Assembly (NCBI GenBank): GCA_963377175.1
Contig: CAUJNA010003788.1
Coordinates: 1 to 64,000, forward strand
Direction of reading: 5' to 3'
DNA from: Effrenium voratum
Lineage: Eukaryota; Sar; Dinophyceae; Suessiales; Symbiodiniaceae
Length of the DNA stretch: 64,000 bases
Shown: in pieces, positions 46,655 to 57,069 of the stretch
How positions within the stretch are numbered: the stretch's first letter is position 1
Layout of the letters: the number at the start of each line of letters is the position of its first letter
The notes under the pieces: model-generated
Told to the model about the DNA's origin: nothing
The model's database searches: none
Seen by the model: only the letters and a program-made list of their open reading frames with translations
Position numbers and translations under genes: made by a program

Positions 46655-47492
46655 TTGATCTTGGGACTCATCAAGGTTAACATGACGAAGCTCAGGAAGG
46701 ATGAAACCATCCCTCCGGGGAAACTTGGAATTGATCTTCTATTACCAGAAGAGCGAGAATCCTTGCAAAAGCAGCAACCAGGCTCCTCTGCAGATACCAA
46801 GAAAAAGGAATCATCCGCACCAGCTCCTAAGCCAAGATCCTCAGTGCCATTACGTATCGCGGGAAAAACAACTCCAAAACCTGTAGTACCTCATCCAGCA
46901 GAGAACATGTTCGTCGAGGACCTCACATCCATTCCTGAACAAGCACATTGGAATTGTGCACGTAAGGGAAAGATCCACGTTCTAGCTCTTTGCAGGAAGT
47001 GCCAGATTCAGTCAATGCTGTGCACTATCAGGTCCTAAGGTTGGGACTCACGTAGACATCCGCACAGGATTCGATGTAATGACATTGAAGGGACGAGACA
47101 TGGTCATGGAGATCATCAGAGAACAAGCACCTGATGTCATCCTAATGGCACCGGTCTGTGGACCATGGTCAAATATGCAGAACATCCAACAAGACCAACA
47201 AAAGGTTGGGGAAAAGCGGAGACGCTACCTTCCCATGGTTGAATTTGTGGCATCCATTGCGCGATATGAGTTGAAGCACAGAAGATACTTCATCATCGAA
47301 AATCCTCAGACACCCAGGATATGGTACCTGAAATGCATGCAACAATTGTTTTCAGATCCGTCCGTGACCTGGGAGATTTCCATTTCTGTGCATACGGACT
47401 TAACCTTAATCCGGGCTCAGAAGTCTCAAGCCCACGAGCTTGATGCACTGTTTACCTTCCGAGGTCATGAGACCGATCTTCAGAAGGTGTAA
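46655..47492 (+). pseudogene. integrase C terminus and C5-methyltransferase-like domain, element B
   Basis: After the integrase tail (46655-46960) comes the SAM-dependent methyltransferase-like domain. Here the catalytic Pro-Val-Cys-Gly-Pro-Trp-Ser is present (Cys codon 47157-47159), as is Ile-Glu-Asn-Pro (Glu codon 47298). These match motifs IV and VI of C5-cytosine methyltransferases. Motif I is damaged by a five-base loss at about 46983 and a second frame change near 47030. Copy A has the opposite pattern, with motif I intact and motif IV lost. The frame with the catalytic Cys runs from 47079 to 47492. Such domains in dinoflagellate copia elements have been shown to methylate CG sites de novo (published work); the role here is inferred from that. 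Confidence 0.65.
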
Positions 47493-47504
47493 AACTGGGA
47501 AAGG

Positions 47505-48915
47505 AGATGGAAGCCATTGACAAGGAGTTCAACATGACCAGCAGCAGTCTTGCAGTCAGAATCCAAGACCTGCCGTTCAACAAGGACGTTCAACCATGAG
47601 TCATCCAGGATCCGCTAGTTCAGAAGTTCCAGAAGACGATGAAGCAGTACCCACCTGGGACTGAAATCGATATCTTCAAGCAAGATCCTAATGACTGGCG
47701 ATGTCAGAACATGTGGAATGGCTGTAAGAAGTTGAGACAATTGTGCATCTCATCCACTCAGTATGATGCATGCACCGCATACGTCCACACATTGGCATCA
47801 ATATGCCTATTACGTCACCTCCGGACGATGCAATCATATCCTTCTGGCAGCCTGATCAGCTGAATAGAATTTGGGTCTTGCCTGCATCAAAATGCAATTG
47901 GGAGAAGTATGATCCGAAGACTTGGCATGCTGTGATGTTTTCATCCATTCATCAGTCGTTCACCGATGCGCCGGCTATCAGGCCGATGCCCATCGAGACG
48001 GATCCATTGGATCCAACAGATGAACCTCAACAACCTGACACTCAGCAGCCACCTGATCAACCGGACCATCCCATGCCTGATCCAAGACCTCCAACGCCAC
48101 CGGACGAGAACATGTCAGATCCTCCTCCGGATCCTCCACATCAGCCTGATCATCCCATGCCGCCAGCACCACGCAGTGTGTCACCAGACAGTCCAGTGGA
48201 TCCTCCACTACCGCCACACGACAAGCCTGGCGGAGGAGATGCAGCGCTTAAACGGCAAAAACAGTCCATTTCATCCTCAAGTGGACTCAATCGACTGGGG
48301 GGTGATGTCTCTTTGCCGTCACAGTCGCAATCATCTCAGCCAATTCTTCCGACTGTCGTGGTACCTTCACCACCTGCAATTCTTACAAATCCCGAAGCAG
48401 AAGACCAAGATGAAGATCTTGAACTGCCAACACTTGCGCAAGAAGAAACAACCGGCAGTCCATCAAAGAAGCAGAAGACTGGGAAGAAGAAGAAGAAGCC
48501 AGATGACAATGATGAGTCACCTGGGCATTCTCCAAGACATGATCCTGCATCTTCATCCAATTATAATCCGAACAATCCAGCGAATTTGCCGGTCCATTTT
48601 GAAAGTGAGGAAGAACTGATTCCTCATGTTCCAACCTCATCCGGCACTGGAAGTTCAGAAAGAACCATGAGATACACTGACCAGGAAGATGGAGATTCAG
48701 AAGACTCTCAGAGGACCAGATCCTACGATGATCACCAAGCTGATCTCGTTCTAGATGAAGCGCATTGGTCACTCATGACAGCCGAACAGAAGATCTGTGC
48801 GAACACCGGATCCTTTACGGTTCCAAGAGATATCGAAGGCAACCCTGCCGATGCGGATTCTCTCATCAGAAATACACAGATCAGAATCATGTTGACCAGT
48901 TTTGCAAGAACATGA
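47505..48915 (+). pseudogene. Pol linker with proline-rich and Lys-rich segments, element B
   Basis: The first part (47505-47863) matches the linker of copy A with a premature TGA at 47597-47599 and a frame change near 47790. From 47770 to 48915 one frame of 381 codons is open: a globular stretch, then about 60 residues rich in Pro-Asp-His-Pro, a Ser-rich part, and a basic patch Lys-Lys-Gln-Lys-Thr-Gly-Lys-Lys (about 48470-48500) that could act as a nuclear localisation signal. No domain was recognised. A frame change at about 48845-48915 separates it from the reverse transcriptase. Confidence 0.7.
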
Positions 48916-49834
48916 CCGACGATGACCGTGCACTCTTAGTTCTGTATTCATCCAAGCAAGAATCCTTGAAGGCTTCATGCATCCACATCCGCACTCATTG
49001 GCAAGAAGCGGAAGGAAGCTACGGCCACGGAAATAAGAGCTTATTAGAAGCAATTCCTAGAAGCCAAGCAGCTTGAGTGCAAATCATGGCTTGACAATGA
49101 AGTGTTCGACTTAGTCGATACACGCAAGATTCAGGTCAGGAACTGGGTCACCGGTCGCTGGGTTCTTACCCTGAAGCGAGACAAGGATGGTAACTTCCTG
49201 AAGACCAAGGCTCGCTGGGTCCTCCGAGGCTTCCAAGACAAGCAGAAGAATGATCAGCAGACAGACAGTCCTGCTGCATCCAGGAGTGGTTTCCGCCTTG
49301 CAATCCAAGCAGCCTCAAATAAAGGCTGGAATATATTCCACATGGATTTGAAGACAGCATTTCTCCAAGGCGAAGCATACGATCAGTCTCGTGACATTAT
49401 TTGTCAGATACCTCCTGAAATGGGATATCCACCACACACTGGAGCGCGCATGAAGAAGCCTGCCTACGGGCTAAATGACGCACCCCGCAGATGGTGGAAC
49501 ATCCTTGACTCGGCACTTCGTTCATACGAATCGACAAGTTCATGGAGCACTGTCTCTTCATGTAGATGATCTTCTTATGACGGGGGATGACGTGTTTGAG
49601 AAAATCATGGGACGACTTCGGAAAGATTTTCAGGTTGGTTCCGAGGACAAAAATGATTGCCTCTTCGTAGGACAGCGCATCCAATGGAAGCAAGATGACA
49701 AGCACGGTTGGTACATCAATGTCCATCAGAATGTTGCCATCGACGAACTTCAGGAGATCACTTTTGACAAACACCTGAAGGACGACACTCCTCTTACTCC
49801 ACAAATGCATACTGCATACAGAAGTGTCCTATAG
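48916..49834 (+). pseudogene. reverse transcriptase, element B
   Basis: A copia-type reverse transcriptase. The frame 49102-49569 holds Arg-Trp-Val-Leu-Arg-Gly-Phe, the first catalytic Asp in His-Met-Asp-Leu-Lys-Thr-Ala-Phe-Leu-Gln-Gly (Asp at 49345-49347) and Tyr-Gly-Leu-Asn-Asp-Ala-Pro-Arg-Arg-Trp. The frame 49475-49834 holds His-Val-Asp-Asp-Leu-Leu (Asp pair 49565-49570), the YVDD box with His for Tyr. A stretch usual between these two blocks seems shortened, and the frame changes near 49530. A four-base gain at about 48980 breaks the N-terminal part that copy A still reads. Confidence 0.88.
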
Positions 49835-50667
49835 GTCAGATCAACTGGTTACAGTCGCGAACGCAGTTCCACATTGGTTTTCAATTCTCCAGGTGTGCAT
49901 CCAAGGCATCATCACCGACCATTGAGGACGTTCGCGCCATTAATAAGACAGTCAGAACCATCAAAAGCATCCCGCTTAGCATGAGATTCTGGCCCCTTCG
50001 TGGCAAGACACGCACAGTTGGCTATCCAGATGCATCCTATCGCAACAACGAGGATAAGTCATCCCAACGTGCGCATGTTATCTTTCTTGCAGAACAAAGA
50101 GATCTTCGCCAGGGCTCATCGAACTCGAGAGGCTCACTGGTCGACTGTGAGACGCACAAGATCACCGCCACAACCATGTCCACTACTGTTGCAGAGTTGC
50201 ACGGACTAATGCGTTGTTACGGTTCAGCATTATTTCTTCGCGGTCTCTGGTCAGACATAACGGGCGAAAATGCAGATGTACACATCCGCACTGATGCGAA
50301 CAATCTTGTCACCACAGCATCCACAACACATCAACCGGAACAGAAAGAAACAATGCATTTGATCCAGATGTTGAGAAAGGAAAGCAACAGTGGACAGATG
50401 CACGACCTTGCACATGTACGGAGTGAAGACTGTCTGGCAGATTCGCTGACCAAGCATTCAGCTAAAGCAGACGAGCTCATCAAGGCCGTCCTCACCGGCA
50501 ATCTCTTGAATGTAGATGCACATCCACCCTTCCGTACCATGTTGCAGAACAAGGCATTTTTGGTTGAGTGGCTATCACACAACACGAAGCACGGACCCGA
50601 CATCCTTGCCTTTGCAGGAGTCGGTGTAGCAGAATCCATGTTTGCTTATTGGGGAACCTGGGCATGA
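49835..50667 (+). pseudogene. RNase H (copia type), element B
   Basis: The connection region (49835-49980) is shifted by one base at about 49833. The 228-codon frame 49981-50667 is undamaged and carries the four acidic residues of RNase H1: Asp17 (Tyr-Pro-Asp-Ala-Ser-Tyr), Glu72 (Ala-Glu-Leu-His-Gly-Leu), Asp105 (Arg-Thr-Asp-Ala-Asn-Asn) and Asp154 (Leu-Ala-Asp-Ser-Leu-Thr-Lys). It would remove the RNA strand during cDNA synthesis. The stop at 50665-50667 closes Pol, and the accessory frame follows after about 95 bases. Confidence 0.9.
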
Positions 50668-50762
50668 TCTGCATGTCCACGAATTCTGATGCATGAGGTT
50701 TTCCGTTTTGCACATTTTCAATTCCTCAAATCCGTGATGCGTGTGTTTGCACTTGACCCAGT

Positions 50763-52604
50763 TTGAATCTCAAGAAATATGTGTCTGCATCCGCAGCCAC
50801 TTTCGGTTTACAACCAATCCGACCTTTGCAATCTTGTATGCTCGATCACCTCGCTGACATGCCCATTCTCAACCTGATGTTTGGACGATCCAGCGCCGCG
50901 GCACCTGTGCCAAAGCCGATGATCAAGAGACGGGCATCACCGTTGAAGGAATCCCCTGCTCGTGATGAGGAAGATGAGACACCAGACTGCCCCATGGAGC
51001 AAGTCGCCGATGAGAATCCATCCGCCTCTCAACAACCCGAGAATGTCAACATGGAGCAGTTTGATTATGATCCAGATTCCGACGACGATGATTCAGATGA
51101 AGAAGGGCATCCTCCCGCAGGAAGGCCTACGTCAAAGGCGATGCCGCATCCGAAACTTGTTCCAAAGTCACCGCCACCAGCATTGAGGCTCCAAGGTCAA
51201 GCCAGCACCAAAGAACATCTTGGATGAAGAGACGGAATCCGACAATCATCCTGGTGATCGGCCTGCACTTCCAAGGCGACCAGCGATCCGGCCTGTTCTC
51301 ACATCCAATGATCGGTGGTTTGTAACATATGGATCGGATACAAACATCAGCCTCCAGAATCCGTACACCCAGGACCTTTCACTCAAAATTCCTGACTTTT
51401 GTGTACGAGTGCTACAAGGAATGCTCAACCATCCTCGATGTCAATCCGGACTTCCATTTCGTTCCTGAGCATGAGAGACCACATGGAGTCAAGGTATTCT
51501 GGTTGAAGGCCAGATTCAACGATTACTGGCAGCCAACACTCCAAGGTGAAGGAACTCATACGGAGAAGCAACACATGGACTTCATCAAGAAGGTCTACAG
51601 CATCTGCTGCTATACCAATGCTCAATCCGAAGTTTACGGAACCGACATCATCCTATGCCACAACGGCAACATTGATCTCGAGAAGACCGTCCAGAATTGC
51701 AAATACTTCCGCATGGATCCATCCAAGGCGAAACAGCTCACAGATCTCATCCTCTGGCGAATTGAGAGAATGAGCAAATCATTTTCCGGATGTCTTCGAC
51801 ATGATCCAAGGCATAGAATCCATAAGGAATGCAGACGACAAGTGGACATGGGTCCTGATGGATCCGTCAAGCTCTATGACGCGTTGACCTGCATCACACA
51901 TGCCAGGAACTTCATTGGAAATAAGCCAGGACTTCTCTTGATGGCTATGTTCCCGAGCTATGGAAAATCACATTCGTATTTCCATCCGTGGACGGGCCAT
52001 CTCAGGAGCGCAAGGCACGGGGAGAAATTGTTCCAAGGAATCGATGGATCGACAAGCTCACCACAAGATCCGCACAAAATGCACTCAGGCCCGATGGCAA
52101 GGAAGTCTATGTCGATCCAGAGATGGAGTTCTACGTGAGATGCAACAGCGGACACACACGACAAGTCAGCCTCAACACGACGAACCGGACTATGATCTCC
52201 CAACGGAATCCATTCCGCCAAGTCCGCATCCGTCAAGATCCGAGGCGCCTCATGAAGATGAAAGCACAGCTCAGCCCAAGCATAGAATGCGAAGGCCGGC
52301 ACCACCATCCATTGAAGAAGAGAGAAAAATCAAGCCGTTCGCGAAGAGGCCCATTACATTCATGTTCCATGCAACCTATGGAAATCAGCTCTTCAGCATC
52401 ATGGAGCACGGGCTCAAATCTGGGAAATCCCAGTCAAACCCTTCGGGGAGAATGCATGTCCACATGGCATGCATCGATGACGTCATCCTTGACGACGATG
52501 AGTCAGAAGCCGCATTGACCCATGTGCCAGCAGGAAGAGATGCACTGTTGATCCGTCAAGCCAAAAGTGATTGTGGCATATCACAATTCAGAGAACCTAG
52601 ATGA
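50763..52604 (+). pseudogene. Accessory ORF part 1: acidic region and Tpt1/KptA-like RNA 2'-phosphotransferase domain, element B
   Basis: The N-terminal part (50763-51227) has no ATG at its start and is Pro- and Asp/Glu/Ser-rich. The following globular part carries all four residues of the Tpt1 catalytic set by motif: Leu-Arg-His (51794-51802), Arg-Cys-Asn-Ser-Gly-His (52138-52155), His-Ala-Thr (52368-52376) with Gly-Arg-Met-His-Val-His-Met-Ala (52446-52469), and Ala-Gly-Arg-Asp-Ala-Leu-Leu (52530-52550). Tpt1 removes a 2'-phosphate from spliced RNA with NAD+, making ADP-ribose 1'',2''-cyclic phosphate. The motifs lie in three frames because of small deletions near 51350, 51975 and 52170. Copy A reads most of them in one frame. 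The long insert between motifs 2 and 3 is unusual. Confidence 0.62.
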
Positions 52605-54432
52605 GTTTATTGAAGAACTCAAGGGAATCTATCTCGAAACAGATTTGAACAAAAAGGACGCAGAGGAAGAGCTCGCGGAGACCAAGGCACACCTCTCCCG
52701 CTTCATGAACAAGTTCAACAAAGATTCAAGAAGAGCTCATCCCAACTTGACAGAGTGCGAGAGAGCCTCATTGGCACATGTCGATCCCGATGTCAATCTC
52801 GGAGAAGAAGAATTCTACTTCCCTCATCGAGGAGAATGTCCCACCATGGACGAGTACAAGCAAGCTCAACCAGGATCCGGATATCCGATTAAGCTTCCGC
52901 TTGGATTGAAGAAGCTCAGGTCACATGATGACCCGGAAATCATCCGAGCCTATGCCGATATCCTGGGATCGCTGATGCAACCGTCCTCCTGTGGACTATC
53001 TCAAGATGCATGAGTTCACCTCATCCATAGCGATCAACATGCTTACCCTGAACCATGGAAACCTCACGAGGAATCCAAAGCTGGACAACAGGGAGGTGTG
53101 CAACATGCCGATGAAGGATCGACCGATCGTGAAGATGATGATGCAGAACAGTGCGCATTCTTCAGTCCTAATGATGAAAAATCCAGGGAGCTCATCAAGA
53201 CGTTCATCCGATTCGGGTACAAGGGCATCGTGATCAAGCAATGGTCATCCAGACCGATCGCATGCTTTGTCCGTGGCGGACCTTCTGCAAGAGTGGAACT
53301 TCTGGCAAGACACATTTCCACCAAGAGCCAGAATTGGGGAACCACATTCGGAATGTTCAGAACCGAAGGAAGTTGCACTGATCCCGAATACGAAATTCCG
53401 ACCTCGGATTGCTTGGCAACCACAGGACCATCCATGTTTACTGAATCCAAGAAGTACATTGGACCGAGATTGCCAACACGCACCATTGTCCAAGGACATG
53501 GCCGAGACAATCAGATCGTCGTTCTCCATATCGAGCAGAGTGATGAGTTTCGTGGCATGATCCCGAAATCATCCAACAAGTCACTCCACGAGTATGACGA
53601 CCGCCACATAACGAGGGCAGATCTCCCATTCGCTACCATTGGAGTTTTCCACATCCATCCTTCAATCAGCCACGGAGCAGCAAGGGAAGATCTTCAGAAT
53701 GAAATCATGCCGCTCGTGACTTTGTACCGATGCGATGCGATCACCGGAGACGCCAACAAATCAGCAAACACCTACAGCAAACTCCAGCACGTCTTCAATC
53801 CGGCCAACGGTCTCGTGAACATCCTCATGAGAGCATATCAGAGACTGTGGAATGAAACGAAAGATTTGCCACTCGTGGACAGAATGGAGTATGCAATGGA
53901 GACTTCGTGCACCCTAAAATGCATTGTCCGTCATCACCTGCACATGAAGTGTGGATCAGGATATGATCGAACATTCCCAGATGTGATGATGACTTTCGTA
54001 TTTGGATAGGGCAAAACGAACATCCAGCAGGCTTTCCGGAAGGACGAGATGAACGGCATGGATGATGAACAACTGGAACTCATGCGGAACCATCCAACCA
54101 AGGCCATATTCGATTACCAGGTCTCATCCGCAGAGCGCTTTAAGCACGTGAACAATGACATGTTCATGAATGGCTCGCAGGGCTCCGACTCTCACAGCCC
54201 CCTCATGGTTTACATCCGCAGCAAATCTGCAACCAGGCAACGCAACCCTGAGAGACACCAGGAGTACATCAAGAAGAAACAAGCCTGGACCCCGCAGGAG
54301 TACAAGGACTACAACAAGCAGTGGGGATATCAGAAACAGTGGAAGGACTATAGCAACTCGACCTGGAATGATTATGGAGACTATGGCAGTCAATCCGACA
54401 GCAGCCGCCGATGGTATCGTCGATCCGACTGA
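52567..54432 (+). pseudogene. Accessory ORF part 2: endonuclease/exonuclease/phosphatase (EEP)-like domain, element B
   Basis: It continues the accessory protein after a frame change at about 52570. 52567-53013 is a charged helical linker. Asn-Met-Leu-Thr-Leu-Asn-His-Gly-Asn-Leu (53036-53065, another frame) fits the first EEP strand with its Asn. 53098-54009 contains Phe-His-Ile-His-Pro (53647-53661) and Gly-Asp-Ala-Asn (53746-53757, the GDxN motif). After an in-frame TAG (54007-54009) the same frame has Gly-Ser-Asp-Ser-His-Ser-Pro-Leu (54181-54204, the SDHxP motif). The conserved Glu of the family was not found. The C terminus is Tyr/Gln/Lys-rich. EEP enzymes cut phosphodiesters in DNA, RNA or lipids; the substrate here is unknown. 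Copy A ends before this region. Confidence 0.5.
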
Positions 54433-54793
54433 CCATGAAGATTCATACGTTCAGCACCACGAACTCAATTCAGATGATTGATCCTCGCCGTCTACAAGAC
54501 TATACAATGAGTGAGAGATCAATAGTTTCACAATCGTCCCGCGTGTACATAGCGTTGCACATCACCCTTTGATACATCTAGGTATCTCAAAAAGAAGCAG
54601 CACATAGTGTTTTCCATTTCGAAAGCCAAGACATTTCATCCGAGCAGAAAAGAGGATGAATCCGACATTTTTAATACACATGGCTACGGCATACAGCATG
54701 GCTACGGCATACATCAAGGCTACGGCCAAAGGCCATGAAGCCAATAGTATTTCATACTTAGTGCTGGGGATCAAAAGAAATTTGTGTCTGTTT
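54433..54793 (+). other. 3' untranslated part of element B
   Basis: Between the accessory stop and the 3' LTR. It holds two exact copies of ATGGCTACGG (54680-54689 and 54698-54707) in a 19 bp tandem step, plus a third decayed one. GGGGATCAAAAGAAA at 54766-54780 is purine-rich but 13 bases from the LTR, so it is a poor polypurine tract. Confidence 0.55.
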
Positions 54794-55078
54794 TGTGTTT
54801 GGTTCACGGAACACTTGATCTCCTGCAACATTTGGCTCAAGGCCCCTTTTGTGTAACATTGCATCATTCATGATCGCGTGAAGCAAAAGAACCTTAGCTT
54901 AGCAGGCCGCTTACAGGATTATCCACAAGACAATCCACCAGGGACAATCCATCCTCCAATCATCCACAGTGGCATATTGGATTCTCTCCGGAATAGATCC
55001 AGGGACCAACACAACGACCTCTACTACCACAGGGTACCAGTTCCCTTCTGGGATAGGCACCTGGGGCAGTGGGCCTCA
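54794..55078 (+). repeat. 3' LTR of element B
   Basis: Same sequence as the 5' LTR apart from one base change, a five-base TTAGC duplication (near 54895) and a seven-base AGTGGGC gain before the terminal CCTCA. It is followed by 13 C bases, so the exact length of the target duplication cannot be read. It contains CATTTGGCTCAAG at 54829-54841. Confidence 0.93.
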
Positions 55079-57069
55079 CCCCCCCCCCCCCGCCCCCCCT
55101 CTATCCTTTTGGTTTCCCTTTAAAGCCACCAAACAAAGGGGCACCCTCAAAACAGACACATTTCTTGTCATGCCGAAAGCTTAGTTGGGCACCTGCTGTT
55201 GGGTTCCCCATGATTCAGCACCCACAATAACGGGGTATTGGTATGGGTATGAATCAAAACAGGGGGCCCCAAAATGGTGGTTTTGGTCCCCCTGGCACAA
55301 ATCGACTGCGGAACCCTCAAAACAAAGACCCGCATCAAAGCCGACAGTGCTGAAAGGCCCGGCGGCTGATCTCGAGAAGCCCCAGCCTCATGGGGAACCC
55401 GACGTTTGAAACCAGCCTGCGAGCCACAATCACAACCCTGACCCTACGCCGTTTGCGGCTTGGCAGGCAGGTTAGGCTTTTGGATTTCTTGCAGTGCGGG
55501 CCCTTTCAGATAATTTGGGGCTGGTTTAACTACTTTTGGACATTTTGAAGTTTCCAGTTTGTTTCGTTTGTCACATCCATTTTGGGAATACTTTGAGACA
55601 ACACCCATGTCGGTAAAATGATGCCCACCCCTTTGTGGTTGAGCCACCCTATGGTCAATCCGTAGGACCAAAAGCCAAAAGGTATCACTTGAAGCGAACC
55701 AACGACCTCGTTCTCGCCTTGCAACAGCGCATAGGCGGCGCTTGAGCCCCAAACTTTCAAGGGGTTCGGGGCCCTTTTGGACAAAGTCGAACGGAATCTT
55801 AATGTTCCAAAGTAGTCGTAGGGGGAACACAACACTATAGATATGGTTGATGGTTGATTGATGGTTGGTTTTTGCTTGGTTCACGGCTGGTGACACTTGG
55901 GCCAATCCCCAAACGGAATTGCCACTGATTTCGCCACGAAGCTCAGGCAGAGCGGCTGGTGGGAGTACTGAGCCTAGGCAGTTTCTGGCTATGTCAGAAA
56001 TGGGTCCCCTCTAATTCCCTCTTCGGGGGTATTGAACATACCTTTTTTGTTTCCCAATCCAAAGTGAGTTTCTTTTTGGCGGGGTGATAGGATTTTCCAG
56101 GAAAATATCGGGACCCCAGCAACTGCCTAAAACCGTTGCGCGGGTTTCCGGGAACCGCAGCAACTGGGCTGCCCTTGAAACCAAGCTGAAAAGCATGCCA
56201 ATTGATGTTGATTGAAGTTGGACTCTGCATGCGCATGAGGTCAGCCAACGGCAGTGTCGAGAACCAATTCATAGTTCTGCAACTGTCCAAGGCGCGGAAC
56301 ATGTAGCAATGCACGGTTGAGGATCAGTCAGGCACAGTTCCAACCATAAATGGGGGTTGCGGCCCTTTTGGCCCCTTTTTGCATGGTTTCGGGTAGACCA
56401 TTTCAACTTGATCGTGGCCCCTTTTTTGCTTGCTTTGTATGTGTCAATCTGGAAAGCATTGGTCTTACTGAGCTCATATATTGTATGGGATTGTATGGGC
56501 TTGGAAGGGTGTGGACAGACTAAACAAGGGTTGGCATTGGAACGTTGTCGCAGGTGGCAGATCTGGAAATGATCTCCAATGATTCCCAAATCTCCAGACC
56601 AAGAGTCATTTCCACGTCATCCTCACTCCCAAATATGACCTTTCTGGTGGGGCCAGACTCACAACAGCACATTCACAGATTGGATGCAACTCAGACTCAT
56701 TTCCCTGAAACTTCTGAAGACTGGAGATTTTGTCAAAAATACCACGCTTTGATGGGTCATAGCTGGTGCATGTGCATTTGGGGCAAGAATGTCCCATACG
56801 ACACCAAAAAATGGCCATCTCAGCTCGCTCCCAAAAGGGAATGCACGTCGTCTTCCAAAACAGCCCTAAGTCGCAAGCGCCCACACAAAAGTCGTCTTTT
56901 TCAGGAAGGTCGTCTTCCAATAAAGTTCATTCCCAACACGAGTGGCACCCTGGATCATAAAAATAATAAAGAAAAGAGAAAGAAGAGGAAAATAAGTTGT
57001 TACGACTGACATGGATCCGTGAATCCAAAGATGAAGAAAGAAAGCCAGCCCGGAGGCGGTAAGGCTTGA
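55079..57069. other. Right flank of element B, no gene seen
   Basis: Starts with a C run interrupted by one G. ACCCTCAAAAC occurs twice (about 55142 and 55314). No exon could be supported. A run of A-rich purines at 56960-57000 leads into the hairpin region. Confidence 0.4.

Larger units (their letters stand above)
42821..55078 (+). mobile_element. Ty1/copia-like LTR retrotransposon, copy B (complete, 12.3 kb)
   Basis: Two LTRs of 273 and 285 bp start TG and end CA and are flanked on both sides by C runs, in keeping with a CCCCC target duplication. Between them lie gag, protease, integrase, methyltransferase-like domain, proline-rich linker, reverse transcriptase, RNase H, and a long accessory frame before the 3' LTR. 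Integrase before reverse transcriptase defines the copia order. At 12.3 kb it is about twice the usual copia length because of the methyltransferase/linker and the accessory module. The coding region has at least eight frame breaks or stops, so this copy is not autonomous as sequenced. Confidence 0.95.

Noticed and set aside
47966..48619. Second long frame over the proline-rich linker (also 4435-5088)
   Set aside because: A shadow frame of Pro and Asp codons; it crosses from one linker part to the other without any domain.
54766..54780. Polypurine tract of element B
   Set aside because: It is interrupted by TC and lies 13 bases from the LTR, while a working tract should touch it. The true one may be decayed.
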